A stretch of DNA of 5,534 nucleotides, from assembly GCA_026786335.1 (NCBI GenBank), contig JAJAYG010000220.1, positions 1-5,534 on the forward strand. Reading direction: 5' to 3'. The stretch comes from Chitinophagales bacterium (lineage in GTDB: Bacteria > Bacteroidota > Bacteroidia > Chitinophagales > UBA10324). Positions 1 to 5,534 of this stretch are shown here, piece by piece. The notes below the pieces were generated by a model. The model was not told the origin of the DNA, did not search any database, and saw nothing but the letters and a program-made list of their open reading frames with translations. The stretch's first letter is position 1. Each line of letters starts with the position of its first letter. Made by a program: the position numbers and the translations under genes.

Positions 1-819
1 CAAATAAGGAGCGGCGGGTAAATCGCCTATTGAAACATCTCGGGTTAAGTGATCACTTGTATAAGAACGCATCAAGACCCCAGAAACCGTATAGATTTCC
101 AATTGCCAATTTTCAGATGGGTTTAGTTTTTCGAAATGAATTTTATCATAAGCAGGATTCGGAAAAATATTTATTTGCCCACCAGAAAATAACGGTTCAT
201 TAATTCCAACATTTAGCCCTGTCCATTGCTCAACGCGAAAACTTACATAGGTGGCAGCACTTCCTCCGAAATAAATACTATCGGTAAAATAGCATGAACC
301 GTATAATGGATTTTTAATAGTGTCAGTAAGCATAAGCGCACTTTCAAATGAACAACCATTAACCTGCATCGGCAGATCAAAATAAACTCTTCCCTGTGCC
401 TTTGGAGCAGGTGACTGATCAGGAAACGGAAGAGAATCGCTGTAAAAAACTTTTGGATCCCATCTAAAGATAAGTGGCATTTGAATATTTATGAAACAAA
501 TATCGGCACCGTTCCAAAGATCCAGAGTTGTTAGTTTTCTATACGCCAATAGATCGGCTCCTAATGCGCAGAAATAATAAGCTTGAAACTTTGTCGTGTC
601 AACTACTTCTTTTTTTACTCCGAAAATAGTATCCCCTATACCCATGCCAGCTAATGAATCATAACAGAAATACAATGTATCCCTCGCTCCGCATCCATCC
701 TCAAACCACAATGGAAAAACCCAGGCGGGTTGCACTTGTGCGCCGGGCACTGTATAAGTTTGTGCAGCAGAAAACTTTACACAAACTAAAAAGCATAAGA
801 GGTAAAATAATTTTTTCAT
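1..819 (-). CDS. Secreted protein with T9SS type A sorting domain, function unknown; 3' end beyond the window
   Basis: The frame reads without a stop from ATG at 819 to the left edge (273 residues visible), so the end of the gene is missing. Residues 1-20 (MKKLFYLLCF...FSAAQ) form a typical signal peptide: two lysines, a hydrophobic core, and a likely cut after SAA or SAAQ. Residues 21-205 match no family I recognise. They are rich in aromatic residues and hold seven cysteines (43, 52, 84, 108, 156, 176 among them), compatible with a folded extracellular domain. From about residue 216 (INIFPNPAYDKIHF) the sequence follows the T9SS C-terminal sorting domain, continuing through EIYTVSGVLMRSY to IGDLPAAPYL at the edge. 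By analogy with the usual (L/M)(P/A)xGxY(F/L)(L/V) ending, only about 10-20 residues are missing. Inferred path: Sec export, then T9SS passage across the outer membrane. No Shine-Dalgarno precedes the ATG, as is normal in Bacteroidota. The next gene to the right is divergent. Confidence 0.88.
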   Translation of the reverse strand, partial: MKKLFYLLCFLVCVKFSAAQTYTVPGAQVQPAWVFPLWFEDGCGARDTLYFCYDSLAGMGIGDTIFGVKKEVVDTTKFQAYYFCALGADLLAYRKLTTLDLWNGADICFINIQMPLIFRWDPKVFYSDSLPFPDQSPAPKAQGRVYFDLPMQVNGCSFESALMLTDTIKNPLYGSCYFTDSIYFGGSAATYVSFRVEQWTGLNVGINEPLFSGGQINIFPNPAYDKIHFEKLNPSENWQLEIYTVSGVLMRSYTSDHLTRDVSIGDLPAAPYL

Positions 820-937
820 CACAAAAAGTTTTTATAAAGATAAAACTTTCGCTGCTGCAATTACCAAATTCAAATGGAAAGATAAACGCTTTTTATTTAA
901 AACTTTGGAAAAGTTGAACTAATGTTTTAACCTAAGT

Positions 938-961
938 CGTGTCTCGCTTTTCGCGGACACG
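938..961 (+). repeat. Strong hairpin (inverted repeat 1)
   Basis: CGTGTC (938-943) pairs with GACACG (956-961). After a one-base bulge (T944), CGC (945-947) pairs with GCG (953-955), leaving a five-base loop. That gives nine base pairs, all Watson-Crick. No T-tract follows on the plus strand and no minus-strand gene ends here, so a terminator role is not supported. It could be a leader structure or part of a dispersed repeat. Confidence 0.6.
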
Positions 962-1030
962 GCGTGTTTCGATTTTAATACGCCGAGTCCCACGCTAACT
1001 CACAAAAAAGCTGCGAGCGGAGACTCGGCG
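961..1030 (+). repeat. Overlapping, mutually exclusive inverted repeats (2 and 3)
   Basis: GGCGTGTT (961-968) can pair with AATACGCC (977-984) with one G-T wobble and an eight-base loop. CGCCGAGTC (981-989) is also the exact reverse complement of GACTCGGCG (1022-1030). The two stems share bases 981-984, so a transcript could form only one at a time. Inside the longer stem, CGCT (993-996) can pair with AGCG (1016-1019). The right arm ends 17 bases before the ATG at 1048. Pairing is seen directly; any regulatory role is inference. Confidence 0.5.
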
Positions 1031-1047
1031 ACAGGGATAAAATTGGA

Positions 1048-1320
1048 ATGGTGGGCGTAAGGCATCGGGCAATTCGTGTGACGTGCCTCGACTCGGTGGC
1101 GCATGTGCGCCTTGCAAAAGTGGAGGTAAAGATTGTTGAGTTGAATTTAATTGTGAAGAGTAGTAAGAGAGGTATCGCAGATTTTTCTCACTTAGATGTG
1201 GCAGAGGGAAACTATACAGTTACTTGCACTCTGAATGGGTATGTTGTTTTTACACTGAAGAATGTAGCGGTATTTAATAATAAGATGGCCGCGATTGGGG
1301 CTGTGACGGTGAAAGTGTAG
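1048..1320 (+). CDS. Small single-domain protein resembling a carboxypeptidase-regulatory-like beta-sandwich
   Basis: The product is 90 residues. From about residue 8 the pattern IRVTCLDSVAHVRLAKVEVKI, then KSSKRGIADFSHL, EGNYTVTCTLNGY and FTLKNVAVFNNK fits the usual strand order of carboxypeptidase-regulatory-like (CarboxypepD_reg / PEGA-like) domains: an x-V-x-I strand, a G-x-A-x-F turn, a G-x-Y-T-V strand and a G-Y. The fold call is inference from pattern. There is no signal peptide, membrane segment or sorting tail, so it is either cytoplasmic or a detached domain of a once larger secreted protein. ATG 1048 is the only standard start: the frame is open back to 979, but no ATG, GTG or TTG lies there. 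AGGG at 1033-1036 is a weak, distant ribosome site. The first third is clearly more G+C-rich than the rest, and GGCGCATGTGCGCC at 1098-1111 is a near-palindrome inside the gene. A strong terminator follows 18 nt after the TAG, which supports real expression. Confidence 0.62.
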   Translation: MVGVRHRAIRVTCLDSVAHVRLAKVEVKIVELNLIVKSSKRGIADFSHLDVAEGNYTVTCTLNGYVVFTLKNVAVFNNKMAAIGAVTVKV

Positions 1321-1338
1321 GTTCATGGCAGTGAATTG

Positions 1339-1367
1339 AAACGCCCCGATTTTTTCGGGGCGTTTTT
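1339..1367 (+). terminator. Rho-independent terminator
   Basis: AAACGCCCCGA (1339-1349) and TCGGGGCGTTT (1355-1365) form an 11-bp perfect stem around a five-T loop. On the plus strand the T-run continues to 1367, giving a good terminator for the gene ending at 1320. Read on the minus strand the stem is followed by only three Ts and then C, so it would terminate the gene ending at 1403 less well, but a shared, convergent role is plausible. Confidence 0.88.
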
Positions 1368-1402
1368 GTTAGTGCTGTATTATTCTGATTTTAGAAGAGA
1401 TA

Positions 1403-2359
1403 CTATTTCCATATTGCAACATTGCCAAATTTACCTACGAGATAAATATTGCTATAACCAGCCAGCAATTTGTATATACCATATAATGGAGAGAGTCCCA
1501 AGTTGTCTATATCATGAATGCGATTCCAAGTTGCTCCACCATCTGTTGTATAAACGTCATAGGCAAAATGGGAAATTGCATATCCTTCATTTTCATTTCT
1601 GAATCTAATATCATTTAAAGCTTCGCCGCCGCGAGCTATATCTATCCTGCGATAAACACTTTTCCAAGTAAGTCCTCCATCGGTGGTATTAAGGATCGCG
1701 GGTTGTTTTCCTAATCCTGCATCATCATAATACCCAGCAGTCCATCCTGTGTTTTCATCTATGAACCAGACGGAGTTCATGTAATAATTTCTTTCGTTGA
1801 AAATATTTTTCCACGTTAATCCTCCGTCAGTGGTTCTCCAAATACACTTACTTGATTCATCGTCATAAGCGGTCGCTGTTCCAATTAAAGAACTTGTAAA
1901 GTAGAAATCCAAGAAGGAAACATCATCAGTGTAGATAGTTGACCATGTAGTTCCTCCATCGGTTGTTTTGAAAATCAATTGATAGCTACTAATGAAACCA
2001 TTTTTGCTATCGAGAAAGTAAATAGAGTTACCAATGTATCCGGGAAGATCTAATAAAGACCATGTGAAGCCACCATCAGTTGTCTAATATAACCCATCTG
2101 ATGAAATTGCATAGCCAACTAGAGCATCTGAAAAAGCTAACTTCAAGAAGTTTTGCTCAACGATAATCGAATCCCATTTTTGACCACCATTGATCGTGCG
2201 AAAAAGCATTCCGTTGTTATCGGCTAACCAACCTTCATTGTCATTAATGAAAGAAGATGCGATAAAAGTGCTTTTTGTTAGTGTAGAATTTTCGAAGATT
2301 TGTGCAGCGCTTAAGTTTGCTATTAGCGTTAGTGCGAGAAGGACGGCAATTGATTTCAT
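1403..2359 (-). pseudogene. Ycf48/BNR-like beta-propeller secreted protein, interrupted by one in-frame amber codon
   Basis: The frame runs from ATG 2359 to TAG 1403-1405 (319 codons) with a single internal TAG at codon 92 (2084-2086). Residues 1-20 (MKSIAVLLAL...LSAAQ) are a signal peptide. The body is a repeat array. The hairpin motif TTDGGxTW occurs at 93-100, 132-139, 176-183, 225-232 and 271-278, with a variant TINGGQKW at 55-62. Each pairs with an aromatic/acidic motif of the type WFIDENTGWTAG or RFRNENEGYAIS. This is the pattern of Ycf48-like (photosynthesis-assembly-factor-type) and BNR/sortilin-like propellers; in Bacteroidota such proteins are commonly exported, and photosynthesis is not implied. 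The protein ends in GNVAIWK, which may close the ring, and has no T9SS tail. Codons 93-127, just after the amber, read perfectly as propeller sequence, so the frame is conserved across the lesion. Translation as written gives a 91-residue fragment; a restart at TTG 1978 would lack the signal peptide. It lies 27 nt after the Kelch gene, so is probably co-transcribed. Confidence 0.85.
2084..2086 (-). other. In-frame amber codon inside the Ycf48-like gene
   Basis: The minus-strand codon is TAG, between GLY and TTDGGFTW. In the other repeats the residue at this place is Arg, Lys, Arg, Asn or Tyr. One base change from AAG, CAG, TAT or TAC would produce TAG. No shift of frame accompanies it. Confidence 0.85.
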
Positions 2360-2386
2360 AAGGGTTGAGATTTTTTGGTTTTTAAT

Positions 2387-3589
2387 TTATTGAATGATGA
2401 TTTTAATTATTGAAGATTGGCTATTCATTTTTATTTTCAAAAAATAAATGCCTGATGGAAGTTGATCGCGTTTTAATTCTACTTGATGATCACCTGTTTC
2501 AAAATTTTGATTGCACAATGATTTGATTTTTCGACCCGATAAATCAAGAAGGTCAATGGTGACGTTAGAGTTTTGTTGAAGATTAAATAAAATGTTTGAT
2601 GAAGTAATCACGGGGTTTGGATACACTGTTAGTGATCTTGGTTTTACTAATTCTACTTCAACATTTGTTGCTATACTATCTGGGTCGAATTCCCACAATT
2701 GCTTTCCGCTGGTTCCACCTGTGCCAACGTAAACTACATCATTAATAGAAAATGTTGAAGCACCATCACCTGCATCGCCAGGATATATAGTTTTTTCAAT
2801 CCAATTGTTTGTTGATGGATCATATTCAAAAATGTCATGAAAATACTTGGCAGTTGTGTCCCATGTATAACCAAGACCCATATATCCTAAGCCATTAATA
2901 TTAAAACCGATATCAAATATTCTTTTGCTACCCGCGAAATCAGCTTTCTGGGACCAGATATTAACCGAGGGATCATATTCCCAAAAGTCTTTTCTGTGTA
3001 AAAGTTGATTATCGACACCAGTTCCAATATATGCTTTCCCTGAAATTGTAAATCCTGCAGCAGCGGCTCTTTTGCCTCCGCCAAAGTCAGCTTTATGAGT
3101 CCAGATATCTGATGAAGGATCATATTCGTAGAAATCTTCTTTCGCATTAAGAGATGAGGCACCGCCACCAATATATCCCTTACTTCCAATTGAAAATGAA
3201 AATGCTTCGGATCGCTTTCCCCCCGGAACACTTGCCTTTTGTATCCAAGAATTTGTGTCAGGATCATATTCCCATAAATCATCCGTAAAGGCATTAGATG
3301 TAATTTGCCCTGTTCCAATATACCCTTTGTTTCCTATGGAAAATCCTGCCGCGTAAACTCTTCCTACTCCACCTATGTCTGCTTTCTGTGCCCAAGCATC
3401 AGTTGTAGGATCATATTCCCAAAATCCTTTCTCATAACAACAACCTGTTCCAATGTAACCCTTGCCATTGATTGAGAATCCAACTGCTCCTCCTGTAGGG
3501 ACACCAGGAAAGTTGGTTCTTTGAATCCAGATGTCCGCTTTACTAAAAAAGGACAAGAGAATTGCAAAAAGAATGAATGGTAATTTCAT
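2387..3589 (-). CDS. Kelch-repeat secreted protein with T9SS type A sorting domain
   Basis: This is a complete 400-residue protein from ATG 3589 to TAA 2387-2389. Residues 1-18 (MKLPFILFAILLSFFSKA) are a signal peptide. Residues 19-305 hold six Kelch-type units of about 48-51 residues. Each has a Gly-Tyr-Ile-Gly-(T/G)-Gly strand (for example 44-49, 89-94, 138-143, 186-191), an EYDP turn (58, 107, 155, 204, 254; FDP at 301) and a W-x-(Q/H/E)-K strand, with G-(G/S)-K-R or similar before the next blade. Six units suggest a closed six-bladed propeller, a common binding scaffold; no ligand can be deduced. Residues 319-400 are the sorting domain: TVYPNPV at 321, VTIDLLDLSGRKIKSL at 343-358, and LPSGIYFLKI at 377-386, ending KIIIQ. 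Expected fate: Sec export, then T9SS translocation to the surface or medium. The gene starts 48 nt after the last stop of the upstream gene and lies 27 nt before the Ycf48-like gene. There is no Shine-Dalgarno, as usual for the phylum. Single-domain alternatives are unlikely. Confidence 0.95.
   Translation of the reverse strand: MKLPFILFAILLSFFSKADIWIQRTNFPGVPTGGAVGFSINGKGYIGTGCCYEKGFWEYDPTTDAWAQKADIGGVGRVYAAGFSIGNKGYIGTGQITSNAFTDDLWEYDPDTNSWIQKASVPGGKRSEAFSFSIGSKGYIGGGASSLNAKEDFYEYDPSSDIWTHKADFGGGKRAAAAGFTISGKAYIGTGVDNQLLHRKDFWEYDPSVNIWSQKADFAGSKRIFDIGFNINGLGYMGLGYTWDTTAKYFHDIFEYDPSTNNWIEKTIYPGDAGDGASTFSINDVVYVGTGGTSGKQLWEFDPDSIATNVEVELVKPRSLTVYPNPVITSSNILFNLQQNSNVTIDLLDLSGRKIKSLCNQNFETGDHQVELKRDQLPSGIYFLKIKMNSQSSIIKIIIQ
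2817..3418 (-). repeat. Kelch-coding DNA repeats, about 147-bp period
   Basis: The 11-mer GGATCATATTC (plus strand; it encodes EYDP on the minus strand) recurs exactly at 2817, 2970, 3117, 3261 and 3408, with steps of 153, 147, 144 and 147 bp. A diverged copy lies near 2680. The steps equal 51, 49, 48 and 49 codons, so these are internal repeats of the Kelch gene, in phase with its blades. Such identity gives a substrate for recombination that would add or remove whole blades in frame. Confidence 0.8.
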
Positions 3590-3628
3590 AGTTTGTAGTT
3601 TATATCTTTTTGAAGAGCAATTCAGAAT

Positions 3629-3646
3629 CTATTGCAACTATTGCAA
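3629..3646 (-). repeat. Perfect 9-bp tandem duplication at the end of the propeller/FnIII gene
   Basis: CTATTGCAA occurs twice back to back (3629-3637, 3638-3646). On the minus strand this reads TTG CAA TAG TTG CAA TAG in the gene's frame: the last two codons and the stop are duplicated. This gives a tandem stop and looks like replication slippage. Confidence 0.8.
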
Positions 3647-3712
3647 AACAAGTTTGGCTATATAGGTCCTTCCCTCAACAGCAATTCTTACCCAATAAAA
3701 TCCTGATGGTTA
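3638..3712 (-). pseudogene. Severed tail of the T9SS sorting domain beyond an in-frame ochre codon
   Basis: Immediately after TAA (3710-3712) the same frame reads PSGFYWVRIAVEGR, then TYIAKLVLQ, then TAG (3638-3640). This is the classic last part of a T9SS type A sorting domain: L-P-S-G-x-Y, alternating strand, K-L-V. The intact neighbour at 2387-3589 has LPSGIYFLKI at the same place. The TAA stands where Leu (TTA) would be expected, so a T-to-A change at the middle base of one codon explains the break. These 23 residues are not translated in the sequence as given. Confidence 0.85.
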
Positions 3713-5534
3713 ATTGTTGAATGAAAGTTGCTGCTCAAGCAAACCATCTTCAGTTTTTGATTGGAGAGTGGAAATTACTTTTCCTGCCTGATCAAGAATA
3801 TCAATGGTAGCTGATGGGCTATTCTTATCAGGAATCGAAAGCTTAATATTAAAAGTTCCACCGGATGGGTTGGGGTAAACTGAAAGCAGTTTATTGTTAT
3901 ACTCAGACACATCACTGCCAAGACGTGATGGACAAGTGCAACCATTACAATAACTGACTGAAAAAGTAGTTCCTGCAGTAGTAGTAGCATATTTGCTCGA
4001 TGAACAATAAGCAGTAACCCTCCATGATAAATTACCTAAACCCGCAGATGTGTTGTCAGTAATATAACAAGGATTGGGTGCAGGGTCGGCAACAGTAACC
4101 CAAGCTCCTGCACCATCTTCCTGGCTTTCGACCTTATACTTCCAAACGCAAGGTTGATTTGTCCAACTTACAGATGCACAATATGTACCTATCGAATTAA
4201 CTTGTAAACCAGTCGGCGCCGCGCATGCTTCAGTAAGTTCGAATTTTACAATGAAAAAATCCTTACTTCCCAGAACTCCATTAACACCAGTATAACCCGC
4301 GAGAATATAAGAGCCATCATAAATCCTCTTTAAACTGTAAGCCCCTTCATTACTGCCGTCAGATCCGCTAAGGATTTTGCCTATGGATTCGGATTCATTC
4401 CAAACAATCTGATTTGTAGTGCCATCAATCTTAATTAGCCATATATCCTCAGTAATTAAGTCTGGATAGACACCATAATGATTGCAGCTAACTTCACATG
4501 TAGGGCAGCCAGTTTGAACGAGTTTATCGGATTGAGTAATGCCTGCAAGCAAATAACCACCACATGTTAGAGCAGCGCTAAATCCCTTATCATTTTTTCT
4601 GCCACCGTAGGAACCGCCAATATCTGCATTTACACACTGATAAATAAAGGCCGTATTTTCTGTCAAATCACTGTGAGTTTTTAATGCCCAAAAATCATGA
4701 GTTCCTCCCCAGCATCCTCCAAAAGGTGGATGCTGAAGACCAACGGATAGAAAACCATCATCGCTTCCTGCACAATAATTAAAGGTTCCGTCATGAGTTT
4801 GGAAAATATAGAAGGAGCCATAATCCCATTTCTTTGTTGCATCGATATTTCCATAATCTTGTGGTGTGGCACCGACACTAAAATCAGGTTTGATTTTCAC
4901 CAATAAGGTCTGAGAATTTTGATTATTCTGAGGATCGCAGGATTTGCAGAATCCTGATACAACATAGTTTCCGTTATAGCAATCAATTGCCAAACTGTGT
5001 GCATAATCATTACCTTGGCTGGCAGCACCACCGAAGTAGACCTTTGAGTAAATAGGATTAAGATAACCGGTAGTAGGGTCAACTTTGAATACCCAATAAT
5101 CGCCATCTCCCTGAGGGTTTGTGGGAACATCATTGTTTCCTATAGTTGCAGTACCTGCAATGACGTAATTACCATTGCGGTCTTCTTTTATGTCGTAACC
5201 CACATCACGACTTGTACCTCCGTATTCTTTTCCATTAGTCCATCCTGGTGCCCAGTAACCGTTAAGATACATTTTGCCAACCCAGGCATTCTCACTTTTA
5301 ATCCCGCCAATGTGGTTGGTTGTTTCTTTGCCGGTTATTATGAGATAATTTGTTGCGCCATCGTTGGTTTCCTCAACTGCGTAAGCCACATCTTCATCAC
5401 CTTGCCCATCTAATATGATAGGATTCATTGTTTGCCAATAACCACTTGTGGTGTATAAGGAAAGGTCGGGGTTGAGTCGCATGATGACGATGTCCTTTCC
5501 GGTTCCAGTCATGTTGGCGGAACCAACTGCAATG
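3710..5534 (-). CDS. Large propeller-repeat and fibronectin-III-like protein with a truncated T9SS sorting domain; 5' end beyond the window
   Basis: The frame is open to the right edge (IAVGSAN precedes ATG 5512), so that ATG is probably internal: no signal peptide is seen and repeat sequence already begins there. Numbered from that Met, residues 1-427 hold at least six propeller-like units of the form G-x-Y-x-(I/V)-x-G-x-T ... D-(Y/I/F)-W-x-x-K-(V/I)-D. Examples are NYVIAGTA (115-122) with DYWVFKVDPTTG (138-149), NYVVSGF (182-188), YLLAGITQS (320-328) with DIWLIKIDG (356-364), and YILAGYTG (402-409) with DFFIVKFE (418-425). These resemble delta-60/SBBP-type repeats of Bacteroidota surface proteins. 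Residues 430-519 look like a fibronectin type III domain (AAPTGLQVNSIG, VSWT, WKYKVE, WRVTAYC). Several cysteine clusters (CKSCD, CPTCEVSC, CNGCTC) suggest disulfides. The sorting domain starts at SVYPNPSGG (544-552) and runs through ATIDILDQAGKVI, but TAA at 3710-3712 cuts it after SFNN, removing the last 24 residues. It is first in the visible minus-strand cluster, upstream of the Kelch gene. Without its tail, T9SS export should fail. Confidence 0.88.
   Translation of the reverse strand, partial: IAVGSANMTGTGKDIVIMRLNPDLSLYTTSGYWQTMNPIILDGQGDEDVAYAVEETNDGATNYLIITGKETTNHIGGIKSENAWVGKMYLNGYWAPGWTNGKEYGGTSRDVGYDIKEDRNGNYVIAGTATIGNNDVPTNPQGDGDYWVFKVDPTTGYLNPIYSKVYFGGAASQGNDYAHSLAIDCYNGNYVVSGFCKSCDPQNNQNSQTLLVKIKPDFSVGATPQDYGNIDATKKWDYGSFYIFQTHDGTFNYCAGSDDGFLSVGLQHPPFGGCWGGTHDFWALKTHSDLTENTAFIYQCVNADIGGSYGGRKNDKGFSAALTCGGYLLAGITQSDKLVQTGCPTCEVSCNHYGVYPDLITEDIWLIKIDGTTNQIVWNESESIGKILSGSDGSNEGAYSLKRIYDGSYILAGYTGVNGVLGSKDFFIVKFELTEACAAPTGLQVNSIGTYCASVSWTNQPCVWKYKVESQEDGAGAWVTVADPAPNPCYITDNTSAGLGNLSWRVTAYCSSSKYATTTAGTTFSVSYCNGCTCPSRLGSDVSEYNNKLLSVYPNPSGGTFNIKLSIPDKNSPSATIDILDQAGKVISTLQSKTEDGLLEQQLSFNN

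Larger units (their letters stand above)
820..1047. other. Gene-free stretch between divergent genes, with a G+C-rich inverted-repeat segment
   Basis: No coding frame is convincing here. Positions 820-930 are very AT-rich (26% G+C over 821-920 by hand count) and should contain the promoter of the minus-strand gene, although no clear match to the Bacteroidota promoter (TTTG near -33, TAnnTTTG near -7) could be settled. From about 931 composition changes abruptly: 56% G+C over 931-1110 by hand count. This half holds three inverted repeats, listed separately. The boundary looks like the edge of an inserted or mobile-repeat segment, or a structured 5' leader for the plus-strand gene starting at 1048. 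Confidence 0.6.

Noticed and set aside
835..868. Possible promoter for the gene at 1-819: TTTG (minus strand, 865-868) and TATCTTTA (835-842)
   Set aside because: The 22-base spacing is tolerable and the -7 element has one mismatch, but it would place transcription only about 10 bases before the ATG, so it is not convincing.
654..917. Open plus-strand frame of 87 codons
   Set aside because: It lies antisense to the start of the T9SS protein at 1-819, which has a signal peptide and sorting domain. Its own product is basic, low in complexity and matches nothing recognisable.
938..961. Hairpin as an intrinsic terminator
   Set aside because: There is no T-run after the stem on either strand, and no gene ends into it.
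1336..1602. Open plus-strand frame of 88 codons
   Set aside because: It starts inside the terminator hairpin and lies antisense to the Ycf48-like gene. Its composition is that of a shadow frame.
2190..2393. Open plus-strand frame of 67 codons
   Set aside because: It is antisense to the signal-peptide region of the Ycf48-like gene, with no independent support.
2887..3318. Minus-strand frame of 143 codons within the Kelch gene
   Set aside because: It is an out-of-frame shadow kept open by the repeated blade DNA. The Kelch frame has a signal peptide, six repeats and a sorting domain.
2817..3418. Regularly spaced short repeats suggesting a CRISPR-like array
   Set aside because: The units are codon-phased parts of Kelch blades, the repeats are only 11 bases long, and the spacers code for conserved protein sequence.
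2084..3712. Reassigned stop codons (alternative genetic code)
   Set aside because: The two internal stops are different codons (TAG and TAA), and both also end genes at normal places in this window.

Overview
The window most likely comes from a member of the Bacteroidota. Two proteins carry a complete or severed C-terminal sorting domain of the type IX secretion system (T9SS), and a third carries one cut by the window edge. This domain class is essentially confined to that phylum. Base composition is AT-rich, Shine-Dalgarno sequences are absent or weak before the recognisable starts, and secreted beta-propeller proteins dominate. Genus cannot be told from the sequence.

Layout, left to right. 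Positions 1-819 (minus) hold a secreted protein of unknown function with a signal peptide and a T9SS tail that runs off the left edge. Positions 820-1047 are a gene-free stretch. Its right half is unusually G+C-rich and carries several overlapping inverted repeats. Positions 1048-1320 (plus) encode a 90-residue, single-domain protein resembling a carboxypeptidase-regulatory-like beta-sandwich, followed by a strong intrinsic terminator (1339-1367). From the right edge down to 1403, three minus-strand genes are packed closely (48 and 27 nt gaps) and probably form one transcription unit. They are a large propeller plus fibronectin-III-like T9SS protein (its start is beyond the window), a six-repeat Kelch T9SS protein, and a Ycf48/BNR-type propeller protein.

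The most notable observation is that two of these three genes are interrupted by single in-frame stop codons with the reading frame otherwise perfect on both sides. In the Ycf48-like gene an amber codon (2084-2086) sits just before a TTDGG-T-W repeat motif. In the large propeller gene an ochre codon (3710-3712) stands where the sorting domain should read N-L-P-S-G, and a further 23 residues of typical sorting-domain sequence follow before a TAG. These may be young pseudogenes, within-population variants, or sequence errors. Both TAA and TAG also serve as ordinary stops here, so a changed genetic code is unlikely.

Functionally, the right-hand cluster brings together three different propeller-repeat families on presumably exported proteins. 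No enzymatic motif, RNA gene, CRISPR array, insertion sequence or recognisable defence system was found.
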